A stretch of 58,089 nucleotides of DNA from Alphaproteobacteria bacterium. GTDB lineage: Bacteria; Pseudomonadota; Alphaproteobacteria; JAEULC01. The position numbers and the translations under genes were made by a program. Positions 23,550 to 35,162 of the stretch are shown in pieces. The stretch lies in NCBI GenBank assembly GCA_020846275.1, contig JADLEG010000280.1:1-58089 (forward strand). Reading direction: 5' to 3'. Every line of letters starts with the position of its first letter. Position 1 is the stretch's first letter. The notes beneath the pieces are model-generated. The model saw only the letters and a program-made list of their open reading frames with translations. It was not told the origin of the DNA and did not search any database.

Positions 23550-24485
23550 ATGACGATGGGCGCGGTCCTGTTTTGCAGCAACCTGGACGATCCGGAGGAA
23601 TGGCGCCCGCCCATGACCCGGCTGATGCCGGACCTCGAATTGCGCGTCTACCCGAACTTCGGCAAGGCCGATGACATCGACGTGGCGATGGTCTGGCGCC
23701 CGCCGGCCGAGGGGCTGGGGCAGTTCAAGAACCTGAAGGCGATCCTGTCGCTGGGCGCCGGCGTGGACCAGCTCGACCTATCGAAGCTGCCGGCCAGCGT
23801 GCCGGTGGCGCGGCTTGTGGACGACGTGCTGACCACGGCGATGGCGGAGTACTGCCTGCTGGCGGCGCTGCGCTATCACCGCCGCTTCGACGTCTACGAG
23901 CGCAACGCGCGGCTGAAGAAGTGGGAGTACCACATCCCCCGCCCGGCGGCGCAACGCACCGTGGGCGTGCTCGGCCTCGGCGTGCTGGGCGCGGCGACGG
24001 CGGAGAAATTGAAGCTCAACGGCTTTAAGGTCGTGGGCTGGTCGCGCGCGCCCAAGTCGATCGCCGGCGTCGAGAGCTTCGCGGGGCCGGACGGCATCTA
24101 CAAGATGGCGGGCAAGGCCGAGATCGTGATCAACCTGCTGCCGCTGACCCCCGAGACGCGCGGCATCCTCAACAAGAAGCTGTTCGACGCGATGCCGCAG
24201 GGTTCGTACCTGATCAATGTCGGGCGCGGCGGCCACCTGACCGAGGACGACCTCTTGCCGGCGCTGCAGAGCGGGCGGCTTGCCGGGGCGACGCTGGACG
24301 TGTTCCAGAAGGAGCCGCTGGTGGCGGACCACGCGTTCTGGAACCAGCCGGCGATCCTGATCACGCCGCACGTGGCGTCGACCGGCGGCGCGGAGACCGC
24401 CGCGCCGCAGGTGGTCGAGAACATCCGCCGCGCGCGGGCCGGCAAGACGCTGCTCAATCAGGTCGACAAGGCCAAGGGCTACTAG
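23550..24485 (+). CDS. D-2-hydroxyacid dehydrogenase, NAD(P)-dependent
   Basis: 311 residues with a Rossmann GVLGLGVLGAATA motif and the catalytic Arg (NVGRGGHL), Glu (FQKEPL) and His (ITPHVAS) of the 2-hydroxyacid dehydrogenase family. The N-terminus (FCSNLDDPEEW) and QPAILITPHVASTGG resemble glyoxylate/hydroxypyruvate reductase A (GhrA). It probably reduces glyoxylate or a related 2-keto acid. Two in-frame ATGs (23550, 23556) follow a GGGGGA ribosome site. The stop shares the palindrome CTAG with the stop of the converging PEP-CTERM gene. Confidence 0.9.
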   Translation: MTMGAVLFCSNLDDPEEWRPPMTRLMPDLELRVYPNFGKADDIDVAMVWRPPAEGLGQFKNLKAILSLGAGVDQLDLSKLPASVPVARLVDDVLTTAMAEYCLLAALRYHRRFDVYERNARLKKWEYHIPRPAAQRTVGVLGLGVLGAATAEKLKLNGFKVVGWSRAPKSIAGVESFAGPDGIYKMAGKAEIVINLLPLTPETRGILNKKLFDAMPQGSYLINVGRGGHLTEDDLLPALQSGRLAGATLDVFQKEPLVADHAFWNQPAILITPHVASTGGAETAAPQVVENIRRARAGKTLLNQVDKAKGY

Positions 24486-25078
24486 GCGCGGGCCTCGCGC
24501 AGCGCGGGTCGCCGCGCGCCGTGCCGGCGGGCGGCAAATCCGAGCGCCAGCAGCCCGGCGCCGAGCAGGGCCAGCGTCATCGGCTCCGACACGTCGGCGC
24601 CGTTGCCGCCCGTCGCCGCGCCCGCGCCATACCACGCGACATGCGAGAACGCGTTGTAGCCGATGGTGTCGAGGTCGATCGTGAAGCTGGTGATCGGGTG
24701 CGCGAGGTCGTAGTAGACGTGATAGGAATTGCCCTGCTTGATGTCGAAGTAGTGGATTTCCGGGTCGCCCGCGCCGGCGGTGTAGGTCCATGACAGGACA
24801 TGCGTGTAGCCGTTGAAGCTGAGGGTGAACTCGCCGCCGTTGATGGTGACGAAGCTGCCGAAATCCTGGTCGCCGTCGGATTCGCGCTTGTAGATAACGG
24901 ACGAGCCCGTGCCGCCCTGGTGCGCGCCGGTCGTCGACGCCTTGCAGGCGGAAAAGCCCCCGGCGCCGCCGCAATCCTGGCCGCCGAACACGCCGGCATC
25001 GACCGGTGCCGCCTGCGCCCCATGCACCAGCGCCAGCGAAAAAGCCAGCGCGGCAATGCCCCTGCAAACTCGCTTCAT
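24482..25078 (-). CDS. PEP-CTERM-type exported protein
   Basis: 198 residues with a signal peptide (about 1-23, GIAALAFSLALVHGAQA), a beta-rich, aspartate/glycine-rich secreted region, and a C-terminal sorting signal: SEP (164-166), hydrophobic TLALLGAGLLALGF, then an Arg cluster. This is the PEP-CTERM tripartite tail recognised by exosortase, which cleaves at the motif and delivers the protein to the surface or extracellular polysaccharide. Pro166 is kept and Glu precedes it, as in the canonical PEP. Two Cys near residues 36 and 45 may pair. No exosortase gene is in the window. Confidence 0.8.
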   Translation of the reverse strand: MKRVCRGIAALAFSLALVHGAQAAPVDAGVFGGQDCGGAGGFSACKASTTGAHQGGTGSSVIYKRESDGDQDFGSFVTINGGEFTLSFNGYTHVLSWTYTAGAGDPEIHYFDIKQGNSYHVYYDLAHPITSFTIDLDTIGYNAFSHVAWYGAGAATGGNGADVSEPMTLALLGAGLLALGFAARRHGARRPALREARA

Positions 25079-25195
25079 GACCCGCTCCCAATGCTCGCGG
25101 GCGATGAAATCGCCGCGTGCCCAGGGCAGGTTGCCAACAATTCGTTAAGGAAGTCCGACGAGGGGGAAGAGACGGCCCGTGGCTGACGGTCCGCC

Positions 25196-25669
25196 TCAGA
25201 CGAACCGCACCTTGACGATCTCATAGGACTTGTGGCCGCGGGGGGTCGACACCTCGACCGAATCGCCGACCTTCTTGCCGATCAGCGCACGGGCCAGGGG
25301 CGAGGTGATGGAGAGGCGGCGGTCCTTGATGTCGGCCTCGTCCTCGCCGACGATCTGGTAGGTCGCCTTCTCGTCGGTTTCCTCGTCGGCCAGGGTGACC
25401 GTCGCGCCGAATTTCACGTCCTTGCCGCCGAGGGCCGAGGGGTCGATCACCTCGGCGCGGCTGATCTTGTCCTCGAGCTCGGCCAGGCGGCCCTCGATGA
25501 AGCTCTGGCGCTCGCGCGCGGCGTGGTACTCGGCGTTCTCCGAGATGTCGCCATGCTCGCGCGCCTCGGCGATCGCCTTGATTACCTCGGGGCGGTCGAT
25601 CGCCTTCAAGCGCTTGTACTCTTCCTCGAGCCGGGCAAAGCCGGCCGCGGTCATCGGAAACTTGCTCAT
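25196..25669 (-). CDS. greA: Transcription elongation factor GreA
   Basis: 157 residues, the normal GreA length. N-terminal coiled-coil hairpin ([40 protein letters not shown]) carries the acidic tip (D, E in GDISENAEY) that enters the RNA polymerase secondary channel and stimulates transcript cleavage. C-terminal FKBP-like domain ends [18 protein letters not shown] and [12 protein letters not shown]. It is 79 bp downstream of carB on the same strand, and this carB-greA order is common in Alphaproteobacteria. Confidence 0.96.
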   Translation of the reverse strand: MSKFPMTAAGFARLEEEYKRLKAIDRPEVIKAIAEAREHGDISENAEYHAARERQSFIEGRLAELEDKISRAEVIDPSALGGKDVKFGATVTLADEETDEKATYQIVGEDEADIKDRRLSITSPLARALIGKKVGDSVEVSTPRGHKSYEIVKVRFV

Positions 25670-25747
25670 CGCTCTGTTCGGCCCTTAAACAACAGAAACA
25701 TCGGCCCGGAACGCCATCCCGCGTCCCAGGCCCTGGGCGAGCCCGTC

Positions 25748-29008
<3,261 letters not shown>

Positions 29009-29285
29009 GGTGTCACTTCCGTTCGTCCGGGCCGCAAGCCTGCCGTCCCTCCGGGGGAGGGCGCAGCCGGACCGAGTTTTCGCCGAAGGCGCGATTTTCA
29101 AGCACGTATTGCCAGCCGTTTCAAGCATCCCGTCCCGTCCCGCAAGCCCATCCCCGGCGTTAAGAAATGGCGCTGGGAAGCCCTGCGATTCCAAGGCGCT
29201 GTGGAGGAAGAGCGGGGCAAGGCGGCGGCGGCGGCAAACCGTGCCTGGCCTGGCCGGCCGCGCGATTCGGGATTCGCGGTCCGGC

Positions 29286-30467
29286 TTAAAGGCCCAGCAC
29301 CGCCTTGGCGATGATGTTGCGCTGGATCTCGTTGCTGCCGCCGTAGATCGAGGTCTTGCGCCAATTGAAGTAGTAGGGCGCGATGCTGTCGGCGTAGTCC
29401 GGGCCGATCGGCGGGGCGTTGTCGCCCTGGGGCAGGCGCCAGCGGTCGGGCAGCGCGTCATAGCCGGCGGCCTCGACCAGCAATTCGGTGATCGCCTGGG
29501 CCACCTCGGTGCCCTTGATCTTGAGCAGCGAAGCCTCGGGCCCGGGCGAGCGGCCCTGCTGCTCGGCCGTCACGATGCGCAGCTCGGTCATCTCCAGCGC
29601 GCGCAGCTCGATCTCGACCTGCGCCACGCGGTCGCGGAAGGTCGGGCTGTCGAGCCCTTGCGCGGCGGCGATGCGCTTCAGTCGGCGGAGCTGTCCCATC
29701 GAGGCCGCCACCATGGCGATGCCCACGCGCTCGTAGCCCAGCAGGAACTTGGCGATCGTCCAGCCCTGGCCGTCTTCGCCCACGCGGTCGGCGGCGGGCA
29801 CGCGCACGCGGTCCAGCCGCACCTCGTTGATCTCGTGCCGCCCGTCGAAGGTGATGATGGGGCGCAGGTTGACGCCCGGCGCCTTCATGTCGATCAGGAA
29901 GAAGCTGATGCCCTCCTGCTTCTTGCCGCTCGTGCCGGTACGCGCCAGGCAGAACATGCGGTCCGCGAACTGCGCCAGCGTGGTCCAGGTCTTGACGCCG
30001 TCGATCACGTAGTGCTCGCCGTCGCGCTCGGCCCTGGTGCGCAGCGAGGCGAGGTCCGAGCCGGACTCGGGCTCGGAATAGCCCTGGCACCACCAGTCCT
30101 CGCTGGCCAGGATGCGCGGCAGGTAGCGCTTTTTCTGCGCCTCGGTCCCGAACTCGATGATCACCGGCCCGACCATGTTGAGCCCGAAGGGGATCAGCCG
30201 CGGCGCGTAGGCCAGCGCGCATTCCCGCTGGAAGAGGTAGCGCTGCACGGGGGTCCAGCCCGGCCCGCCATGCTCGCGCGGCCACAGCGGCGCCGACCAG
30301 CCGCGGCGGTGCAGCGCGCGCTGCCACAGCAGGTGGTCGTCCTTGGCCAGCGGCCGCTGGTTCTCGACCTTCTCGGCGATCGCGGCCGGCAGGCTTGCGG
30401 CAATGAAGCGCCGCACCTCGTCGCGGAACGCGGTTTCCCCGGCATCGAGATCGAGGTTCATCCGCAT
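29286..30467 (-). CDS. Acyl-CoA dehydrogenase family protein
   Basis: 393 residues. It carries the ACAD landmarks [17 protein letters not shown] (FAD/substrate loop), [21 protein letters not shown] and the C-terminal [14 protein letters not shown]. It oxidises an acyl-CoA with FAD and passes electrons to ETF. The first residues allow ATG at 30467 or 30461. It starts 4 bp after the phosphotransferase gene and is thus co-transcribed with it, the pairing seen in ACAD10/11-like systems for 4-hydroxy acids. No catalytic Glu position is claimed. The chain length preference is unknown. Confidence 0.92.
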   Translation of the reverse strand: MRMNLDLDAGETAFRDEVRRFIAASLPAAIAEKVENQRPLAKDDHLLWQRALHRRGWSAPLWPREHGGPGWTPVQRYLFQRECALAYAPRLIPFGLNMVGPVIIEFGTEAQKKRYLPRILASEDWWCQGYSEPESGSDLASLRTRAERDGEHYVIDGVKTWTTLAQFADRMFCLARTGTSGKKQEGISFFLIDMKAPGVNLRPIITFDGRHEINEVRLDRVRVPAADRVGEDGQGWTIAKFLLGYERVGIAMVAASMGQLRRLKRIAAAQGLDSPTFRDRVAQVEIELRALEMTELRIVTAEQQGRSPGPEASLLKIKGTEVAQAITELLVEAAGYDALPDRWRLPQGDNAPPIGPDYADSIAPYYFNWRKTSIYGGSNEIQRNIIAKAVLGL

Positions 30468-30471
30468 GCCC

Positions 30472-31503
30472 TCAGGCGGCGCGCCGCATGCGCTCGACCT
30501 GGCGCCAGGCCAGCTCGGCCACCGGCCGCGCCTTGGCGCCGGCCTCGCGCGCGCGCGCGTCGGTGGCGGTGCCGTCGCGCACGCGGCCCATGATGCCCTG
30601 GAAGATCGCGGCCATGCGGAACATCACGAAGGCCATGTAGAAGTCCCAGTGATCGATCCCGGCCCGCCCGGTGCGCCGGCAATAGACGTCGATATAGGCC
30701 TGCTCCTCGGGGATGCCCAGCGCGCGCAGATCGGCGCCGGCCAGGCCGCGGAACAGCTCGGGCGTGAAGCGCCAGGTCATGACGTGGTAGGCGAAATCGC
30801 CCAGCGGATGGCCGAGGGTGGACAGCTCCCAGTCCACCACCGCGACGACGCGCGGCTCCGTGGGATGGAAGATCAGATTGTCCATGCGGTAGTCGCCATG
30901 GACGATGGCGGTCTCGTCGCCCGCGGGGATGTGCCGCGGCAGCCATTCGATCAGCTTGTCCATCGACTCGATCGTCTCGGTCTCCGAGGCGCGGTATTGC
31001 TGGCTCCAGCGCGTGAACTGGCGGGTGAAGTAGTTGCCCGGCCTGCCGTAGTCGCCCAGACCCACCGTCGCGGGATCGACCTGGTGCAGGGCGGCGATGA
31101 CGCGGTTCATGTCGTCGAACATGGCGGCGCGCTCGGCGGGCGACTGCTCGGGCAGCCGCGGGTCGTAGAGGACGCGGCCGTCGACATGGTCCATCACGTA
31201 GAACATCGTGCCGACCACGCTGTCGTCGGTGCACAGCGCCAGCATGCGCGGCACCGGGACCGCGCTGCCGTAGAGCGCCTTCATCACCCGGAACTCGCGG
31301 TCGACCGCATGGGCCGAGGGCAGCAACTTGCCCGGTGGCTTGCGGCGCAGCACGTAGCGCCCGGACGGCGCGGCGAGGCGGTAGGTCGGGTTGGACTGGC
31401 CGCCCGACATCGGCTCGACCGAAAGCGGGCCGCGGAAGCCGGGAACCGCCCCGCGCATCCACTCCTGGAGCCGCCCTGCATCGATTGCCGTCGCCGCCGT
31501 CAT
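30472..31503 (-). CDS. APH-type phosphotransferase (ACAD10/11-like kinase)
   Basis: 343 residues with an aminoglycoside-phosphotransferase fold: Gly-rich MSGGQSNPTYRL, YVLRRKPPG (ATP-binding Lys), the catalytic loop IVHGDYRMDNLIF and VVDWELSTLGHPLGDFAYHV with the metal-binding Asp. In mammals ACAD11's kinase domain phosphorylates 4-hydroxyacyl-CoA before a dehydrogenase domain removes phosphate. The bacterial two-gene version is co-transcribed here with the acyl-CoA dehydrogenase. This suggests growth on hydroxy fatty acids, an inference from family knowledge. Divergent from larE. Confidence 0.9.
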   Translation of the reverse strand: MTAATAIDAGRLQEWMRGAVPGFRGPLSVEPMSGGQSNPTYRLAAPSGRYVLRRKPPGKLLPSAHAVDREFRVMKALYGSAVPVPRMLALCTDDSVVGTMFYVMDHVDGRVLYDPRLPEQSPAERAAMFDDMNRVIAALHQVDPATVGLGDYGRPGNYFTRQFTRWSQQYRASETETIESMDKLIEWLPRHIPAGDETAIVHGDYRMDNLIFHPTEPRVVAVVDWELSTLGHPLGDFAYHVMTWRFTPELFRGLAGADLRALGIPEEQAYIDVYCRRTGRAGIDHWDFYMAFVMFRMAAIFQGIMGRVRDGTATDARAREAGAKARPVAELAWRQVERMRRAA

Positions 31504-31584
31504 CCCCAGGCCTGTACCTTGCGCCGCCGCGGGTGCTAGCATCCGGCAATCGCGGAGAAGGGTCAAGGAACAGCGCGGATCGCC

Positions 31585-32418
31585 GTGGAAGATCAATCGG
31601 ATATCGATGAGGCGCTGGCCGCGCTCGGCGGCGTGCTGGCGGCGATCGGGCCGGCGGCCGTGGCGGTCAGCGGCGGGGTGGACAGCATGACCCTGGCCAC
31701 GCTGGCCCATCGCCGCGCGCCGGGCCGGACGGCGATGTTCCACGCCACCTCGCCCGCGGTGCCGCCAGAGGCAAGCGCGCGGGTGCGGGCGCTGGCCCAG
31801 ACCGAAGGCTGGTCGCTGACGGTGGTGGATACCGGCGAATTCGCCGATCCCACCTACCGCGCCAACCCGGTCAACCGCTGCTACCACTGCAAAACCAACC
31901 TCTACGGCGCCATCCGGCCGCTGACCAAGGCGCAGATGCTCTCGGGCGCCAACACCGACGATCTGGGCGAATACCGCCCGGGCCTGGACGCGGCGCGCGA
32001 GCATGGCGTGCGCCATCCCTATGTCGAAGCGGGAATCGGCAAGGCCACGGTGCGCGGGATCGCGCGGCGCCTGGGCCTGGGCGCGATCGCCGAGCTGCCG
32101 GCCGCGCCGTGCCTGTCCAGCCGGATCGAAACCGGCATCGGCATCGAGGCCGCGATGCTGGCGCAGGTCCACGCGGCCGAGCGCTATGTCGGCGGCCTGC
32201 TGCGGCCCGGCACCGTGCGCTGCCGCGTGCGCGCCGGGGGCGTGGTGATCGAGCTGGACGCGCAGAGCCTCGGCGCGCTGGACGACGGCGCGCGGGCCGA
32301 GATCGAGGCCTCGGTCGCCCGTTTGTTCCAGGGCCGGCCCGTCAGCATCGCCCCCTACCGCGTGGGCAGCGCCTTCCTGACCGATACCGCGTCGACGAAT
32401 GCCGCGACAGCCGGCTGA
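31585..32418 (+). CDS. larE: ATP-dependent sulfur transferase LarE
   Basis: 277 residues from a GTG at 31585. PP-loop VSGGVDS (28-34) binds ATP and adenylates the cofactor precursor. Three cysteines are positioned for the iron-sulfur form: C99 and C102 (NRCYHCK) and C176 (APCLSSR). Classical single-Cys LarE sacrifices one Cys per sulfur. The three-Cys type, as in Thermotoga maritima, holds a [4Fe-4S] cluster. LarE sulfurates pyridinium bisthiocarboxylate mononucleotide, the nickel-pincer precursor. It overlaps larB by 20 bp. Confidence 0.93.
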   Translation: MEDQSDIDEALAALGGVLAAIGPAAVAVSGGVDSMTLATLAHRRAPGRTAMFHATSPAVPPEASARVRALAQTEGWSLTVVDTGEFADPTYRANPVNRCYHCKTNLYGAIRPLTKAQMLSGANTDDLGEYRPGLDAAREHGVRHPYVEAGIGKATVRGIARRLGLGAIAELPAAPCLSSRIETGIGIEAAMLAQVHAAERYVGGLLRPGTVRCRVRAGGVVIELDAQSLGALDDGARAEIEASVARLFQGRPVSIAPYRVGSAFLTDTASTNAATAG

Positions 32419-33076
32419 GGCGGTCCTCGATCTCGGCCGGCGCAAGCGCATCGGCCTGGACGAAGCGGTGTTCTGCGCCGGCAAGTCGCCCGCGCAGATC
32501 GCGTCGATCCTCTCCAAGCACGAAGCCGTGCGCAGCCCCGCGCTGCTGACCCGGCTCGACCCGGACAAGTTCGCCAGGTTGCCGGCATCGCTCGGCAAGC
32601 GCATCGACTACGAGCCCCTGTCCCGCACCGGCATCCTGGGCGCAGGGCCGCGCAAGGCCCGCGGCCGGCCGCTGGTGGCGGTCGTCACGGCCGGCACGTC
32701 GGACCTCGGCGTGGCGCGCGAGGCGGCGCGTGCGCTCGGCTTCCATGGCATCGGCGTGACCGAGATCGCCGATGTCGGCGTCGCGGGGTTATGGCGGCTG
32801 ATGAAGCGCATCGACGCGATCCGCCGTCATCGCGTCGTGATCGTCGCGGCCGGCATGGACGCGGCCCTGCCCAGCGTGTTGGGCGGGCTGGTGGCCTGCC
32901 CGGTGATCGCGGTGCCGACCTCCGTCGGCTACGGCGTGGCCGCGGGCGGCACGACCGCGCTCAACGCCGCCTTGGCGAGCTGCGCGCCCGGCGTGGTGGT
33001 GGTGAACATCGACAACGGCTATGGCGCCGCTTGCGCGGCGCTGCGGATCCTCAACACGAAAGCGAGCGGTGGATGA
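32399..33076 (+). CDS. larB: Nickel-pincer cofactor biosynthesis protein LarB
   Basis: 225 residues. The PurE-like C-terminal half (about 88-225) is recognised by VVTAGTSDLGVAREAA, ADVGVAGLWRL, PTSVGYGVAAGG and NIDNGYGAACAA. LarB carboxylates nicotinic acid adenine dinucleotide and hydrolyses it to pyridinium dicarboxylate mononucleotide, the first step of the cofactor pathway. The start ATG lies inside the larE 3' end, and the stop overlaps the dehydrogenase start (ATGA), so the three genes are tightly coupled. Confidence 0.93.
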   Translation: MPRQPAEAVLDLGRRKRIGLDEAVFCAGKSPAQIASILSKHEAVRSPALLTRLDPDKFARLPASLGKRIDYEPLSRTGILGAGPRKARGRPLVAVVTAGTSDLGVAREAARALGFHGIGVTEIADVGVAGLWRLMKRIDAIRRHRVVIVAAGMDAALPSVLGGLVACPVIAVPTSVGYGVAAGGTTALNAALASCAPGVVVVNIDNGYGAACAALRILNTKASGG

Positions 33077-34068
33077 CGGCGGGGCGTCTGAAGATCCTGG
33101 TAGAGAACATGCGCGATCTGGGCGAGACGTTCGAGATCGATCCCAGGCGCTTCGCCGATGCGGCGGCGGGCCATCCGGCGCTGGCGGCGCGCCTCGACCC
33201 GGTATTCAGCCAGGACGGCAGCAGGTTCAAGGAGACGATCGCGACCGCCGACGTGCTGATCGGATGGGAATTGCCGTTTCGCGACTTGCCGAAACTGGCG
33301 CCGAAGCTGCGCTGGCTGCACCTGACAGGGGCGGGCATCAACCACCTGCTGCCGCTGGACTGGAAACCCGACCGCCTCACCATCACCAACAACCGCGGGG
33401 TCCATGCGCCCAAGGCCGGCGAATTCGCGCTGATGGCGATCATGATGCTGAACAGCCGCATGCCCGCGCTGATGACGCACCAGCGCGCGCATCGCTGGCA
33501 GCAGGAATTCACGCCGGTGATCGCCGGCAAGACGCTGGTGATCCTGGGCGTAGGCCACATGGGCGGGGCGGCGGCCGAGGCGGTGAAGCCGCTGGGGCTG
33601 CGCATCATCGGCGTGCGGCGGACCCGCGCGCCGCATGCCGCCATCGACGAGATGGTCGGGCCGGAAGACCTGGCCCGCGTGCTGCCGCAGGCGGACTTCG
33701 TGCTGGTGGCGGCGCCGCTGACCGGCAGGACGAAGCATCTGATCGGCGCGCGCGAGCTCGACCTGATGAAGCCGGGCGCGGGCATCGCCAATATCGGCCG
33801 GGCCGGGGTGATCGACTACCAGGCGCTGGCGGCGCGACTGAAGACGGGGCGCATCGGCGGCGCCATCCTCGACGTGTTCGAGCCCGAGCCGCTGCCGGCG
33901 GACTCGGCCCTTTGGGACACGCCCAACCTGGTCATCACGCCGCATTGCTCGTCGGACGACATCCAGCAATACGTGCCGCGCACGCTCGCGCTGGTGTTCG
34001 ACAACCTGGAGCGGCTGGCCGCGGGCAAGCCGCTGCGCTGCGTGGTCGACCCGGCGCTGGAGTACTAG
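33073..34068 (+). CDS. D-2-hydroxyacid dehydrogenase in the lar operon
   Basis: 331 residues with Rossmann motif ILGVGHMGGAAAE, catalytic Arg in NIGRAGVI, Glu in EPEPLPAD and His in ITPHCSS. It belongs to the NAD-dependent D-2-hydroxyacid dehydrogenase family but is not closely similar to the copy at 23550. Its coupling to larE-larB (ATGA) suggests that it acts on a hydroxy acid made or racemised by a nickel-pincer enzyme. This is a guilt-by-association inference. The stop shares the 4-bp palindrome CTAG with the converging tcuB stop. Confidence 0.88.
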   Translation: MTAGRLKILVENMRDLGETFEIDPRRFADAAAGHPALAARLDPVFSQDGSRFKETIATADVLIGWELPFRDLPKLAPKLRWLHLTGAGINHLLPLDWKPDRLTITNNRGVHAPKAGEFALMAIMMLNSRMPALMTHQRAHRWQQEFTPVIAGKTLVILGVGHMGGAAAEAVKPLGLRIIGVRRTRAPHAAIDEMVGPEDLARVLPQADFVLVAAPLTGRTKHLIGARELDLMKPGAGIANIGRAGVIDYQALAARLKTGRIGGAILDVFEPEPLPADSALWDTPNLVITPHCSSDDIQQYVPRTLALVFDNLERLAAGKPLRCVVDPALEY

Positions 34069-35162
34069 AAACCGGCGCGGCGCTCCAGCGCATAGCGCAG
34101 CAGGGCCGCGAAGCGATAGATGCCGTGCACGAACTTGCCGTAGGGCAAGGTCAGGAACAGCGCGAAGACCAGGCCCAGATGCAGCGCCAGCAGCGTCCCC
34201 ATGGCCGGGGTCGCGCGCAGCGCCAGCAGCAGCAGCCCCGTCAGCCCGGTCAGGAACAGCATGGCCAGGAAGGCGATGTCCATCCCGAACCTAGGGGAAT
34301 CGTCGAGCGCGGGATCGCGCCGCGCCTTCGCCAGATACAAGCCGATCGGCCCCGCGACCAGCCCGATACCGCCCAGCGTGCCCAGCACGACCGGCAGGTC
34401 GTACCAGGGATACGGCGCGATGCGGCCAAGCCCGTAGTGATAGACGGTCGCCACGCAGGTGGCGGCGAAGCACAGGAGGAAACCGTAGAAGGTCAGGTGG
34501 TGATAGTGCCGGCGCCGGTCGTCGGGACGGTCGTCGTCGTTGAAGCAGCCGACGCCGCCGCCGTCCAGGTAGCGCAGCCGCCCCGCATCTTTTGCCGCCT
34601 GCCGCAGCGCCGGAAAGTCGGCCGCCGATTCGAGCGGGCCGAGGCTGCGCCAGAACCGGCGGACGCTCATCGCGGTCGCGACGATGGCGTAGAGAAAGGC
34701 GGCGCCGAACAGCAGCGCCATCGCGTTGTGCGGCATCAGCCGGTAGAACGCGCCCGGGCCGGACGTCGCGGCGAACAGGGCGGCCGGATCGCTCCACGCC
34801 ACGAAGCCCGCGGCGAAGCCGGCCACGCTGAGCGCGGCGGCGAGAGCGACAACCAGGCCGTTACGCTCGAACAGGCCGGACAGCGCCGCCGGCCACGCAT
34901 GAGCCTGGTAGGACTGGGCGCGCAGCTCGGCCAGGACCTTGGGCACGTTGACGTCGAATTCGTGCGGCGGCGCGAACTGGCAGTCGTGGAAGCAGGCGCC
35001 GCAGCCGTGGCACAGATTGGCAAGGTAGTGGAGGTCCGCATCGGCGAAGGCGGTGCGCATCTCCATCGCCGGGAACACGGCGCACAGCCCCTCGCAGTAG
35101 CGGCAGGAGTTGCACACCGTCATCAGCCGGTCGGCCTCGGCAAGCGCGCTAGTGGCGTGCAT
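34065..35162 (-). CDS. tcuB: Tricarballylate utilisation iron-sulfur membrane protein TcuB
   Basis: 365 residues. N-terminal ferredoxin-like part with two Cys clusters (C17, C20, C23, C27 in CNSCRYCEGLC, and C51, C54, C57, C61 in CHGCGACFHDC) for two 4Fe-4S centres. It is followed by about six membrane helices with several histidines suited to haem or quinone contact. TcuB reoxidises the FADH2 of TcuA and feeds electrons to the respiratory chain. It overlaps tcuA by 14 bp. No tcuC transporter or tcuR is adjacent. Confidence 0.92.
   Translation of the reverse strand: MHATSALAEADRLMTVCNSCRYCEGLCAVFPAMEMRTAFADADLHYLANLCHGCGACFHDCQFAPPHEFDVNVPKVLAELRAQSYQAHAWPAALSGLFERNGLVVALAAALSVAGFAAGFVAWSDPAALFAATSGPGAFYRLMPHNAMALLFGAAFLYAIVATAMSVRRFWRSLGPLESAADFPALRQAAKDAGRLRYLDGGGVGCFNDDDRPDDRRRHYHHLTFYGFLLCFAATCVATVYHYGLGRIAPYPWYDLPVVLGTLGGIGLVAGPIGLYLAKARRDPALDDSPRFGMDIAFLAMLFLTGLTGLLLLALRATPAMGTLLALHLGLVFALFLTLPYGKFVHGIYRFAALLRYALERRAGF

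Noticed and set aside
29009..29461. Extension of the carB frame upstream of the TTG start
   Set aside because: The frame is open by GC bias; added residues are low complexity and do not match CarB. The conserved start is at the TTG (29008).
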